Source of the DNA: an uncultured Oscillospiraceae bacterium | Lineage (GTDB): Bacteria > Bacillota > Clostridia > Oscillospirales > Oscillospiraceae | DNA length: 35,429 nt | Assembly (NCBI GenBank): GCA_934661135.1 | Contig: CAKUJA010000007.1 | Coordinates: 1 to 35,429, forward strand | Direction: 5' to 3' | Shown: one piece after another, positions 9,030 through 16,704 of the stretch | Layout: each line of letters opens with the position of its first letter | Position numbering within the stretch: the first letter of the stretch is position 1 | Made by a program: the position numbers and the translations under genes | The notes under the pieces: model-generated | The model's database searches: none | Told to the model about the DNA's origin: nothing | The model's input: the letters and a program-made list of their open reading frames with translations, nothing else

Positions 9030-10835
9030 TTGAAGAAAGGAACGCAAAAGACGGGGAACGGCAAGACATTGCTCCGGCTTCTGCATGGAAGCTGGGGATT
9101 TTTTATCGCCTGCATTCTGGCGGGACTGCTGTTTAACGGCTGTGAGCTGCTGGTGCCGCAGGTCATCCGCGTCAGCGTGGACTCGCTGCTCGGAAAGGAG
9201 CCGGTGCACACGGGACTTGCGGCGAAGGCTGTCTCGTCGCTGGGCGGCGTGACGCGTCTGCGGGAGCAGCTCTGGATTCCGGCGGCGGTGCTGGCGGGGA
9301 TCGGACTGCTGTCTGCGCTGTTCCGCTATGTGATGCATATTTACAATGCGAAGGCGGGCGAGACGCTGGTCAAGACCAGCCGTGATCTGCTCTATCACCA
9401 CATTCAGCACTTGCCGTGGGAGTGGCACATGAAAAATCCGACCGGCGACATCATCCAGCGCTGCACGTCGGATGTGGAGCGGATCAAGGAATTTTTCCAG
9501 GAGCAGTTTGTCGCGGTATTCCGCATGGTCGTGATGATTGTGCTGTCGCTCGTCTGCATGGCGATGATGAACTGGAAGCTGACGATGATTCCGGCCGTGC
9601 TGTTTCCAATCATCATTCTCTATTCGGTGCTGTTTCACAACCGCATTCGCGACCGCTTTACGGCCTGCGATGAGAGCGAAGGCGTATTGTCGACGATTGC
9701 GCAGGAAAATCTGACCGGCGTGCGCGTGGTGCGCGCGTTTGGGCGCGAGGAATATGAGCGCGCGCGCTTTGCAACCCAGAACGAGGAATATACGACGCTC
9801 TGGATCAAGCTGTGCAGAACATTGTCGGATTTCTGGGCGGTGGGCGATGCGACGGCCTGCATCCAGACGATGCTTGTGGTCATTTTCGGCAGTATGCTCT
9901 GCGTGAAGGGGCAGATGACCGAGGGCGAGTTTGTCTCGTTTATGATCTACAACGCGCTGGTGATTGAGCCGGTGCGCCGGCTGGGGCGCGTGATCTCGGA
10001 GATGAGTAAGGCCGGCGTTTCGGTCAGCCGAATCGGTGAAATTCTCGACGCGCCGATGGAGCGGGACAAGCCGGGGGCGGCGGAAGCGCCGATGGATGGC
10101 GACATTTCGTTTGAGCACGTGACATTCCGCTATGAAACCGGCGAACCGGTGCTGCGCGACGTGTCGTTTACGATTCCAGCAGGGACGAGTTTCGGCATTC
10201 TGGGCGGAACCGGCTCGGGCAAGAGCAGCTTGCTGCTGATGCTCTGCCGGCTCTATGCGCCGACGGAGGGGCGCGTCACGGTTGGGGGCACAGATCTTGC
10301 GGAGATGCCCGCGCAGTGGGTGCGCGAGCACATCGGCGTGGTGCTGCAGGAGCCGTTTTTGTTTTCGCGGTCGATTGCGGAAAATATCGGCATCTGCGGC
10401 GCGGATATGGAAACAATACGGCGCGCCGCGGCAACGGCCTGTGTTGCGGAGGACATCGAGCAGTTTACAAAGGGATATGACACGATGGTCGGCGAGCGCG
10501 GCGTGACGCTTTCGGGCGGCCAGAAGCAGCGCGTGGCGATTGCACGGATGCTGACGAAGCGGACACCGGTGATTGTATTCGATGATTCTCTCTCGGCGGT
10601 CGATACGCAGACGGATGAGAAGATCCGCGCGGCGCTCAGGCAGGACTTGCAGAGCGCGACCAGCATTATCATTTCCCACCGGATTACGACGCTGCTGGAC
10701 TGCGACAACATCCTGGTGCTCGAGCACGGCAGAGTGGAGCAGCTCGGCACGCCGAAGGAGCTGCTTGCGCAGGAGGGAATGTTCCGCAAGATCTATGAGA
10801 TGCAGATGGCCATCGGAGAGGAGGAGACGGCGTGA
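9030..10835 (+). CDS. Heterodimeric ABC exporter, subunit with degenerate ATP site
   Basis: A 601-residue fused membrane/ATPase half-transporter. The start is TTG at 9030, preceded by AGGGG at 9020-9024. An N-terminal type-I exporter membrane domain covers about residues 20-320, with a STSR-like coupling region (KTSRDLLYHHIQHLPWEWH). The ATPase domain has Walker A GGTGSGKS at 392-399, signature LSGGQKQR, Walker B VIVFDD and the H-loop in IISHRIT. The residue that should be the catalytic Glu is Asp519, so ATP bound here would be hydrolysed poorly. This is the LmrC/BmrC/TM287 pattern of a heterodimer whose partner carries the good Glu. The substrate is unknown; drugs, lipids or peptides are all possible. 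It overlaps the next gene by four bases. Confidence 0.9.
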   Translation: MKKGTQKTGNGKTLLRLLHGSWGFFIACILAGLLFNGCELLVPQVIRVSVDSLLGKEPVHTGLAAKAVSSLGGVTRLREQLWIPAAVLAGIGLLSALFRYVMHIYNAKAGETLVKTSRDLLYHHIQHLPWEWHMKNPTGDIIQRCTSDVERIKEFFQEQFVAVFRMVVMIVLSLVCMAMMNWKLTMIPAVLFPIIILYSVLFHNRIRDRFTACDESEGVLSTIAQENLTGVRVVRAFGREEYERARFATQNEEYTTLWIKLCRTLSDFWAVGDATACIQTMLVVIFGSMLCVKGQMTEGEFVSFMIYNALVIEPVRRLGRVISEMSKAGVSVSRIGEILDAPMERDKPGAAEAPMDGDISFEHVTFRYETGEPVLRDVSFTIPAGTSFGILGGTGSGKSSLLLMLCRLYAPTEGRVTVGGTDLAEMPAQWVREHIGVVLQEPFLFSRSIAENIGICGADMETIRRAAATACVAEDIEQFTKGYDTMVGERGVTLSGGQKQRVAIARMLTKRTPVIVFDDSLSAVDTQTDEKIRAALRQDLQSATSIIISHRITTLLDCDNILVLEHGRVEQLGTPKELLAQEGMFRKIYEMQMAIGEEETA

Positions 10836-12649
10836 AGGAAAAACAGACCAATCTTCCGCTATTCGGAATTCCGAAGCTGATGCCGTATCTGCATGGAATG
10901 GGAAAGCTGCTGGTGGCGATGGTGTTCTTCGGGACGCTCGGCAGCGTGATGGACGTGGTGATTCCGCTGTTTCAGCAGTACGCGATCGACCATTTTATCG
11001 CGGACAAGACAATGCAGGGCATTGCGTGGTTTGTCGCGGCCTATCTGGTTGTGATGCTGATTCAGACAGGCTCCAACTATATTTCGGCCTACGGCGCGTG
11101 CAAGGTGGAGCTTTACATCGGCCGCGATTTGAAGCGTCAGGCGTTTGACCATTTGCAGACGCTCTCGTTCTCCTATTTCAACCAGAACAGCGTCGGCTAT
11201 GTCCATGCGCGCGTCATGTCGGACACCGACCGCATTGCCAGTACGCTGGCATGGGGGCTGATGGAGGGCGTATGGTATGTGGCATACCTGGTGTTCGCGG
11301 TCGTTATGATGTTTGTGCTGAACCGGAGGCTGGCGCTCTGCGTGATGGTGATTGTGCCGGTGCTGGTGGTGTGCAGCGTCTATTTCCAGAAGAAGCTCGT
11401 ATTCTACCACCGGAAGGTGCGCGAGCAGAACTCGAAGATTACCGGTGCGTTTAACGAAGGAATCACCGGCGCGAAAACGACAAAGACGCTCGTGATCGAG
11501 GACAAGATGGAGCGGGAATTTGACGCGATGACCGGCGAGATGAAGCGCGTCAGCGTCCGCGCGATGCACTTCCGCGGGATTTTTATGTCGACAACGGCGT
11601 TTGCCGCGTCGATTGCGCTGGCCATTGTGCTCTGGCGCGGCGGCGTGATTACGCGGGACGGCGTGATGCTGATCGGTACGCTGGCGGTGTTTATGAACTA
11701 TGCGCAGGGTATGATGCAGCCGATTCAGTGGTTGGTGCAGGTCATTTCCGCGCTGGTCAACGCGCAGGTCAATGTGGAGCGGTTCACACGGCTGATGGAG
11801 ACGGAATCCGACGTGCGCGATACGCCGGAGGTTGTTGCGAAATACGGCGATACGTTTCATCCGAAGAAGGAAAACTGGGAGCCGCTGCATGGCGATATTG
11901 AGTTCCGCGATGTGACATTCCGCTACCCGGACGGCGAGGAGAATATTCTGGAGCACTTCAATATGAAGGTTCCGCAGGGGACAAATGTGGCGATCGTCGG
12001 CGAGACCGGCGCGGGCAAGTCGACGCTGGTCAATCTGGTCTGCCGGTTCTTTGAGCCGACGAGCGGTCAGGTCTTGATCGATGGGCGCGACGCGCGCGAG
12101 CGCAGCCAGCTCTGGCTGCACTCCAACATCGGCTATGTGTTGCAGACGCCGCATCTGTTCTCCGGCACTGTGCTGGAAAATCTGCGCTACGGCAATGAAA
12201 ACGCAACGATGGAGCAGATTGAAGCGGCTATCCGCGCGGTTTCCGCAGAGGGGATCATCGAACGGCTGCCGGAGGGATACAACTCTGTGCTCGGCGAGGG
12301 AGGCAACAGCCTGTCGACCGGCGAAAAGCAGCTCTTGTCGTTCGCGCGGGCGCTGCTGGCCGATCCACGGATCTTTGTGCTCGACGAGGCGACCAGCTCG
12401 GTTGATACCGTGACGGAGCGCCTGATTCAGAATGCCATCGAGAAGGTGATGGCCGGGCGGACGTCGTTTATCATTGCGCACCGCCTGTCGACGATTCGCC
12501 GCGCGGACATCATTCTCGTCGTCCACGACGGAAAGATCATCGAAAGCGGCTCGCACCGGCAGCTTATGGATGCGAAAGGCGCCTACTGGCAGCTCTACAC
12601 GCGGCAGTACCGCGAGGAAGCGACGCGCAGTCTGATGGCGGAAGGATAA
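10832..12649 (+). CDS. Heterodimeric ABC exporter, subunit with catalytic glutamate
   Basis: A 605-residue partner of the preceding subunit. It starts with GTG in a GTGA overlap at 10832. The membrane domain is N-terminal. The ATPase domain has Walker A GETGAGKS, a Q-loop (VLQTPHLFSGTV), Walker B IFVLDEATSSVD with catalytic Glu519 and an H-loop in IIAHRLST. Its signature is altered to LSTGEKQ (residues 494-500) instead of LSGGQ. Since each ATP sits between one subunit's Walker motifs and the other's signature, the altered signature pairs with the Asp519 site of the partner and the intact signature pairs with this Glu519. That gives one dead and one live site. Two stop codons (TAATAA) end the gene, followed by a strong hairpin. 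Confidence 0.92.
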   Translation: MKEKQTNLPLFGIPKLMPYLHGMGKLLVAMVFFGTLGSVMDVVIPLFQQYAIDHFIADKTMQGIAWFVAAYLVVMLIQTGSNYISAYGACKVELYIGRDLKRQAFDHLQTLSFSYFNQNSVGYVHARVMSDTDRIASTLAWGLMEGVWYVAYLVFAVVMMFVLNRRLALCVMVIVPVLVVCSVYFQKKLVFYHRKVREQNSKITGAFNEGITGAKTTKTLVIEDKMEREFDAMTGEMKRVSVRAMHFRGIFMSTTAFAASIALAIVLWRGGVITRDGVMLIGTLAVFMNYAQGMMQPIQWLVQVISALVNAQVNVERFTRLMETESDVRDTPEVVAKYGDTFHPKKENWEPLHGDIEFRDVTFRYPDGEENILEHFNMKVPQGTNVAIVGETGAGKSTLVNLVCRFFEPTSGQVLIDGRDARERSQLWLHSNIGYVLQTPHLFSGTVLENLRYGNENATMEQIEAAIRAVSAEGIIERLPEGYNSVLGEGGNSLSTGEKQLLSFARALLADPRIFVLDEATSSVDTVTERLIQNAIEKVMAGRTSFIIAHRLSTIRRADIILVVHDGKIIESGSHRQLMDAKGAYWQLYTRQYREEATRSLMAEG

Positions 12650-12656
12650 TAAAAAG

Positions 12657-12688
12657 AAACAGGACAGACGAAATCGTCTGTCCTGTTT
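12657..12688. terminator. Bidirectional terminator between exporter genes and argS, copy A
   Basis: A perfect 14-bp stem, AAACAGGACAGACG at 12657-12670 with CGTCTGTCCTGTTT at 12675-12688, and a four-base AAAT loop. On the minus strand it is followed by CTTTTTATT, so it is a good terminator for argS-direction transcripts; on the plus strand the stem itself ends in TTT. It begins eight bases after the exporter stop codon. Confidence 0.8.
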
Positions 12689-12895
12689 AAGACTGTCAAA
12701 AAACGATGAAATGCAGTTCCGCGACAGAGTAGCGGGGAATGGCCCAGGCCAGCTTCTCTTGCCCTGCGGGCAATTCACCTTCAGAGTGAAGGGGGCAAAG
12801 AGCCCCCTTCGCGTTCAATCAAGCAGTTTTTCAAGCTTGATAAGCTTGAAAAACTGGACGGGCAGCGGGACGAAAAGACTTTTTCGACACGCTGG
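12689..12895. repeat. Palindrome-rich insert between two copies of a terminator
   Basis: About 207 bases without a supported gene, flanked on both sides by the same terminator sequence. It contains four hairpins in a row: TTGCCC/GGGCAA (12759-12773), TTCAC/GTGAA (12774-12790), GAAGGGGGC/GCCCCCTTC (12788-12810) and a perfect 15-bp stem CAGTTTTTCAAGCTT (12824-12838) with its complement at 12842-12856. Its ends carry similar GTC(A/G)AAAAA motifs in opposite orientation (near 12693-12702 and 12880-12889). A REP- or MITE-like element is likely; the long ORF running across it continues antisense through argS and is spurious. Confidence 0.55.
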
Positions 12896-12921
12896 CAGGA
12901 CAGACGAAATCGTCGGTCCTG
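12896..12921 (-). terminator. Terminator hairpin, copy B (near-duplicate of copy A)
   Basis: CAGGACAGACG at 12896-12906, AAAT loop, CGTCGGTCCTG at 12911-12921. The 26 bases match copy A apart from one base in the right arm (G for T), which makes a mismatch in the stem. It sits 11 bases beyond the argS stop. On the minus strand no T-run follows, so termination may depend on copy A further on. Confidence 0.55.
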
Positions 12922-12932
12922 TTTGTGTTTTC

Positions 12933-14690
12933 TTACATTCTGTCCGGCGCGGAGAAGCCAAGCAGATCGATGCAGGTTTCCAGCACGCGGCGCGTCAACT
13001 CCATCAGCGCCACATAGCTCGCCTGTTTTTCGGCATCCGGCTCGGAGATGATCTTCACGTCGTGGTAGAATTTATTTGCCGCACCAGCCAGCTCGTAGAT
13101 ATACGCGCAGATGACATTCGGCGCCGAGTCGCGGTAGGCGCTGCTCAGTGCATCCTGCAGCCGCGAGAGCACCAGCATCAGCGCCTTCTGCTCCGCGCTT
13201 TCGGGCGGCAGCAGCCTGGCTGCGGAGACGTCGCCCTGATATTTGGCGAGAATCGACTTGATGCGGACGATCGTGTAGAGAATATACGGCCCGGTGTTGC
13301 CCTCAAACGAGGAGAAGCGGTCGAGATCGAAGATATAGTCCTTCGTGGCGAGGTTGGAAAGATCGCCGTATTTCAGCGCCGCCATAGCGATCAGCTTCGC
13401 GGTCTGCGGCAGCTCCTCATCGGAGACGGTCTGGTTTTCCTGAATCTTCTGCGTGACGTAGTCTGTAACCTCGCGGATGAGCGCTTCCAGCCGCATGACG
13501 CCGCCCGCGCGGGTCTTAAACGGCTTGCCGTCCTTGCCGTTCATCGTGCCGAAGCCGATGTGCTGCAGCTCCGTCTCCGCCGGGACAAGCCCGGCCTTGC
13601 GCGCGACGCGGAACACCTGCTCAAAGTGCAGGCTTTGCCGCTTGTCGACGACGTAGAGAATTTTACCGGGATGGAAGTCCTGCTCGCGCTGCAAAATCGT
13701 GGCGAGATCGGTCGTGGCATAGAGCGTCGCGCCGTCGGACTTGAGCAGGATGCAGGGCGGGAGCTCCTTCGTGTCGGTCTCCTCCTGCACGGGCACAACG
13801 AGCGCACCCTCGGATTCCACGGTCAGTCCCTTGCGCTTGACGGTGTCCAGCATTTGCGGGATATACTTCTGCGCGTCCGACTCACCGAGCCAGACGTCGA
13901 AGCTGACGTTCAGGTTTTCGTAGTTCTTCTTCAGATCTGCGACGGAAACGCGCATGATGTGATCCCACATTGCGCGGTAGCCGCGGTCGCCGGATTGGAG
14001 CAGATAGGTCGCGTGGTGCGCGCGCTGTGCGAACGCTTCGTCTACCTTGCTCTTGGCGCTTGCCGCCGGATAGATTTCCTCCAGCTCCGAGATCGTAAAC
14101 GGCGCTTCTGCGGGATAGTCGCCGGTGAAATTCGGGTCGAAGTAGGGAAGCTCCGGATGGCGGTCGCGCACCTCCTCGATGATGAGACCCATCTGAAGGC
14201 CCCAGTCGCCGAGGTGGATGTCGCCGATGACGTGGTTGCCGAAATAGCGGTAGATCCGCTTGACAGACTCGCCGATGATGGCGCTGCGCAGATGGCCGAT
14301 GTGCAGCGGCTTGGCCACATTCGGGCCGCCGTAGTCGATGACGATCGTGCGTGCGTTCGCGTCCGGCTCTACGCCAAATTTATCGCTCGTCTGCATTTCG
14401 CGCAGGAATTGCGCCAGATAGTCGCCCGAGAGCGTCAGGTTCAAAAAGCCGGGGTTTACAGCTTCGGCTGATTCCAGCATCGGGCAACCGGCCAGCTTTT
14501 CGCAGACGGCGGATGCAATCTGGATGGGCGCTTTGTGATAGGCTTTGGCGGCGGGCATGGCGCCGTTGCACTGGAATTCGCAGAGGTCGGGACGGTTGGA
14601 GAGCGTCACTTTGCCGAAGCTGCGGTCATAACCGGCGGCTTCAAATGCGTCCGCAACCTGCTGCGAGAGGAAATCTACAAGAATTTGCAT
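12933..14690 (-). CDS. argS: Arginyl-tRNA synthetase
   Basis: A 585-residue class I aminoacyl-tRNA synthetase that charges tRNA-Arg. The N-terminal Add-1-like domain holds the SNRPDLCEFQCNGAM motif. The ATP-binding HIGH sequence is at residues 130-133 in KPLHIGHLRSA, followed by GDIHLGDWGLQ, all classic ArgRS features. The second catalytic motif is the GKPFKTRAGG form rather than KMSKS, as is common in one ArgRS subgroup. The C-terminal DALR anticodon-binding domain runs from about 465 to the end (FYHDVKIISEPDAEKQA...). The start at 14690 follows AAGGTG on the minus strand. Length is normal. The frameshifted tail of spmB runs 16 bases into this start. Confidence 0.96.
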   Translation of the reverse strand: MQILVDFLSQQVADAFEAAGYDRSFGKVTLSNRPDLCEFQCNGAMPAAKAYHKAPIQIASAVCEKLAGCPMLESAEAVNPGFLNLTLSGDYLAQFLREMQTSDKFGVEPDANARTIVIDYGGPNVAKPLHIGHLRSAIIGESVKRIYRYFGNHVIGDIHLGDWGLQMGLIIEEVRDRHPELPYFDPNFTGDYPAEAPFTISELEEIYPAASAKSKVDEAFAQRAHHATYLLQSGDRGYRAMWDHIMRVSVADLKKNYENLNVSFDVWLGESDAQKYIPQMLDTVKRKGLTVESEGALVVPVQEETDTKELPPCILLKSDGATLYATTDLATILQREQDFHPGKILYVVDKRQSLHFEQVFRVARKAGLVPAETELQHIGFGTMNGKDGKPFKTRAGGVMRLEALIREVTDYVTQKIQENQTVSDEELPQTAKLIAMAALKYGDLSNLATKDYIFDLDRFSSFEGNTGPYILYTIVRIKSILAKYQGDVSAARLLPPESAEQKALMLVLSRLQDALSSAYRDSAPNVICAYIYELAGAANKFYHDVKIISEPDAEKQASYVALMELTRRVLETCIDLLGFSAPDRM

Positions 14691-14748
14691 GATAATTCAC
14701 CTTTTTCGCTCATAATCCCTAACACTATAACAGAAAATGGGTGGAACT

Positions 14749-15241
14749 TCAAGAGAAAAACAGCCGTGCAAACAGCGCCGCACAGAAAAAACCGGTCACG
14801 TCGGCACAGAGCGCGGCGGGGATGGCATAGCGTGTCCGCTTGACGCCTGATCGTATAGAACGTGGTTTCCGAGCTGCCGAGCATGACGGCCGCTGTTTTG
14901 CCGATCAATGAATCCACACCGTGCTGGCGCATCAGGTCCGTTCCGACGGCAAGCGCCGCGCTGCCGCTGAGCGGGCGGATCAGCATCAGCGGCGCAAGCT
15001 CCGCCGGGATGCCAAGGCGGGAAAACAGCGGGCGAAGCCACGTGGACAGCAGCTCGAAAAAGCCGCTCTGCCGCAGAAAGGTCACCACGGACAGCAGCAC
15101 GATCAGCGTTGGCGCAAGGGTAGCCAGCAGCCGCAGACCGCGCTGTGCACCGCTCAAAAGCGCCGCGTAGACGTCCTGCCGCCGCGCGATGGCGAAACTT
15201 CCGGCCAGCAGGAACAGCAGCGGAATCAGCAGCTCCATCAT
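14749..15241 (-). pseudogene. spmB: Spore maturation protein B, frameshifted near its C-terminus
   Basis: The gene begins at 15241 in an ATGA overlap with the spmA stop. The first part is a clear SpmB: hydrophobic N-terminus MMELLIPLLFLLAGSF, then IRPLSGSAALAVGTDLM and MLGSSETTFYTI. SpmB family proteins continue with about seven residues of the form AVYFG(A/S)V and then GxKxTRYA. Here GVKRTRYAIPAALCADV follows almost directly but in another reading frame (joint near 14848-14852). That is what a loss of about 20 bases would give. The original frame would have ended at TGA 14749-14751. Read without correction, translation runs to 14675 with an unrelated 45-residue basic tail and overlaps argS. 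SpmA/SpmB are needed for normal spore core dehydration in Bacillus, so this copy is probably inactive. Confidence 0.75.
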
Positions 15242-15807
15242 AGAAAATGCCGCAGCAGCTTTGCGGCCAGAATCCCGGCGGCGACGGAGCAGGCCGACGC
15301 CAGCCAGACGGCGGGGAGAATGTCGAATGGGCGCGCCGCGCCAAGCTCCGCGCGCACGGCGGCAACCGTCGTGGGAAGAAGCTGCATCGAGGCGGTGTTC
15401 ATCACAATGAGCAGACACATCTCATCGGTTGCGACTGTGCTTGCCGAAAGCGCTTTCATGCGCTGCACGGCGCGGATGCCAAGCGGCGTGGCCGCGTTGC
15501 CAAGGCCAAGCAGATTGGCGCTGAGGTTTCCGCAGAGTGCGCCGGCGGCTTCTCCGTCGTCCATCGTCTGCGGAAACAGCCGCCGCAGCAGCGGCCGCAG
15601 GCCGGCTGCCAGTGCGCGGCTCCAGCCGTTTACCTCGGTCAACGCGGAGAACCCCGACCAGAGACAGAGCGGCCCGGCGAGCGCCAGCGTCAACGCAGCG
15701 CCTTCCTTTGCGCCGGCCAGCAGCGCCGCGCCGGCGGAACCGGTTTGACCGGTCAGAATGGAAAAAACAACTGCCAGCGCCAGCAGCGACAGCCAGAGAA
15801 GCGACAT
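15238..15807 (-). CDS. spmA: Spore maturation protein A (nucleoside recognition/Gate domain)
   Basis: A 189-residue polytopic membrane protein. Family hallmarks are NLSANLLGLGNAATPLGIRA near residues 95-115 and DEMCLLIVMNTASMQLLPTT near 128-147. It probably works with SpmB in the developing spore. The start at 15807 has AGGAGG (15819-15824 on the minus strand) 11 bases upstream. The coding sequence appears intact although its partner gene is broken. Immediately upstream of the ribosome site is a 210-bp foldback element, so the native promoter is either displaced or lies beyond the element; no sporulation-type promoter could be recognised. Confidence 0.88.
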   Translation of the reverse strand: MSLLWLSLLALAVVFSILTGQTGSAGAALLAGAKEGAALTLALAGPLCLWSGFSALTEVNGWSRALAAGLRPLLRRLFPQTMDDGEAAGALCGNLSANLLGLGNAATPLGIRAVQRMKALSASTVATDEMCLLIVMNTASMQLLPTTVAAVRAELGAARPFDILPAVWLASACSVAAGILAAKLLRHFL

Positions 15808-15823
15808 TTCCCCAAAAACCTCC

Positions 15824-16033
15824 TAAGGCAACAACGCACAATTGCGTCTGCGCGCTTCGCCAGATCTTTTTTGCGAATGCTTTGGTTTGGAAAGCTCGAT
15901 ATATTGCGCGGCCGTTGGCGTCGAAAACGCCTTACGGATGCGGGCACATACAGGATTCCTGCACGTTTCAGACCTTGACCTGACGAAACATCTCTCGCCG
16001 AAGCTGCTTGCAGAATTGTGCAGTGCTGCCCTA
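15824..16033. mobile_element. 210-bp foldback element next to spmA
   Basis: Terminal inverted repeats TAAGGCAACAACGCACAATT (15824-15843) and AATTGTGCAGTGCTGCCCTA (16014-16033) match at 16 of 20 positions. A second, weaker pairing continues inward (CTTCGCCAGATCTTTTTTG against the complement of the CATCTCTCGCCGAAG region), and a central GGCGTCGAAAACGCC hairpin lies inside. No gene is supported. It is unrelated in sequence to the 160-bp element and occupies most of the roughly 340 bases between spmA and the AbrB-type gene. Confidence 0.6.
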
Positions 16034-16043
16034 AAAATTCTGG

Positions 16044-16078
16044 TTGTTCAAAATTTATTCATAAATGTATGCTATGAT
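16044..16078 (+). promoter_or_regulatory. Promoter of the AbrB-type regulator (extended -10)
   Basis: TGCTATGAT at 16070-16078 is an extended -10 (TG, one base, TATGAT) in an AT-rich patch. TTGTTC at 16044-16049 is a possible -35 (18 bases before an alternative -10, TATGCT at 16068-16073). The start would lie about 65 bases before the gene. Confidence 0.55.
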
Positions 16079-16149
16079 AACCGATGGAATAATAATCCTT
16101 TTTTCGTCATAGATTTACAAATGAAAAAGGTATATGGAGGATTCATGAA

Positions 16150-16392
16150 ATGAAGTCGACTGGAATTGTGAGAAAAGTAGACGAGCTTGGCAGAATTGTC
16201 CTGCCGATCGAGCTGCGCAGAACGATGGACATCGCGGAGAAGGATGCCATCGAGATCTACGTGGACGGCTCGTCCATCGTCCTGCGGAAGTATGAGCCGA
16301 CCTGTGTGTTCTGCGGCGATGCCAAAAATGTCACGAACTACCGTGGCAAGAATATCTGCCAGAGCTGCATAAAGGAACTGAAAAAGCTGTAA
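16150..16392 (+). CDS. AbrB/SpoVT-family transcriptional regulator with zinc-ribbon tail
   Basis: An 80-residue DNA-binding protein. Residues 1-47 are a swapped-hairpin AbrB domain (MKSTGIVRKVDELGRIVLPI, then ELRRTMDIAEKDAIEIYVDG), as in AbrB and the N-terminal half of SpoVT. Residues 52-73 carry Cys52-x2-Cys55 and Cys70-x2-Cys73, a probable zinc-binding ribbon that replaces the AbrB C-terminal oligomerisation domain. GGAGG at 16136-16140 supports the start. A two-codon mini-ORF (ATGAAATGA) overlaps just ahead. AbrB proteins control the transition to stationary phase and sporulation. In Bacillus, abrB sits next to rsmI and yabB, the same neighbours as here, although here it is convergent with them. 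Confidence 0.88.
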   Translation: MKSTGIVRKVDELGRIVLPIELRRTMDIAEKDAIEIYVDGSSIVLRKYEPTCVFCGDAKNVTNYRGKNICQSCIKELKKL

Positions 16393-16397
16393 GCGAC

Positions 16398-16437
16398 AGA
16401 AACCGCCGCCCACCCCGCCGGATGGGAGGCGGTTTCT
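16398..16437 (+). terminator. Stem-loop terminator after the AbrB-type gene
   Basis: AGAAACCGCC at 16398-16407 pairs perfectly with GGCGGTTTCT at 16428-16437, and CCCA/TGGG extends the stem inside with one bulge. It starts six bases past the stop codon and is followed by GCTTCTATT. Good termination is likely. Confidence 0.65.
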
Positions 16438-16493
16438 GCTTCTATTCCTATGTACGTATCCGAATAAATAGACTGCTGCCGCGAAAATCAACG

Positions 16494-16525
16494 CTGCTCC
16501 GCACGGACATCGCCGTGCGGAGCAG
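16494..16525. terminator. Strong hairpin between convergent genes
   Basis: CTGCTCCGCACGG (16494-16506) pairs perfectly with CCGTGCGGAGCAG (16513-16525) around ACATCG, followed by TTTACG. It lies just outside the 160-bp element copy 2 and is probably a second terminator for this convergent gap. Confidence 0.5.
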
Positions 16526-16545
16526 TTTACGTGACGGAGAAATTA

Positions 16546-16704
16546 GGGGCTTCTGAAAACGCCCAACGCACCCGGACAGCAGGTCTTTTCACGCGGTTCT
16601 GCGTCATTTTTCCTTAAATTACGTCTGTATTCCTGCGAAAAAATGTTTTGCTCAGCGCGAAAAACCCTCGCTGCCGGTCGCGTCGCTAGTTTTCAGATGC
16701 ACCC
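16546..16704. mobile_element. Dispersed 160-bp inverted-repeat element, copy 2
   Basis: The reverse-orientation relative of the element at 8819-8978. Matching blocks in order include TTCTGAAAACGCCCAACGCA, CCCGGACAGCAGGTCTTT, a TCTGCGTC motif, ATTCCTGCGAAAAAATG, TTTTGCTCAGCGCGAAAAA, CCCTCGCTGCCGGTC and AGTTTTCAGATGCACCC. The left terminal repeat (GGGGCTTCTGAAAACGCCCAA) has drifted from the right one. The right end overlaps the 3' end of rsmI and contributes its last codons. Confidence 0.75.

Noticed and set aside
12711..14471. 586-residue plus-strand open frame opposite argS
   Set aside because: It is antisense to a clearly functional argS and begins inside a palindrome-rich insert. No recognisable protein features.
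14675..14750. Reading the unrepaired spmB frame as a natural longer protein
   Set aside because: The tail after FYTI is basic and unlike SpmB, while the family sequence continues clearly in another frame and ends at a stop at 14749.
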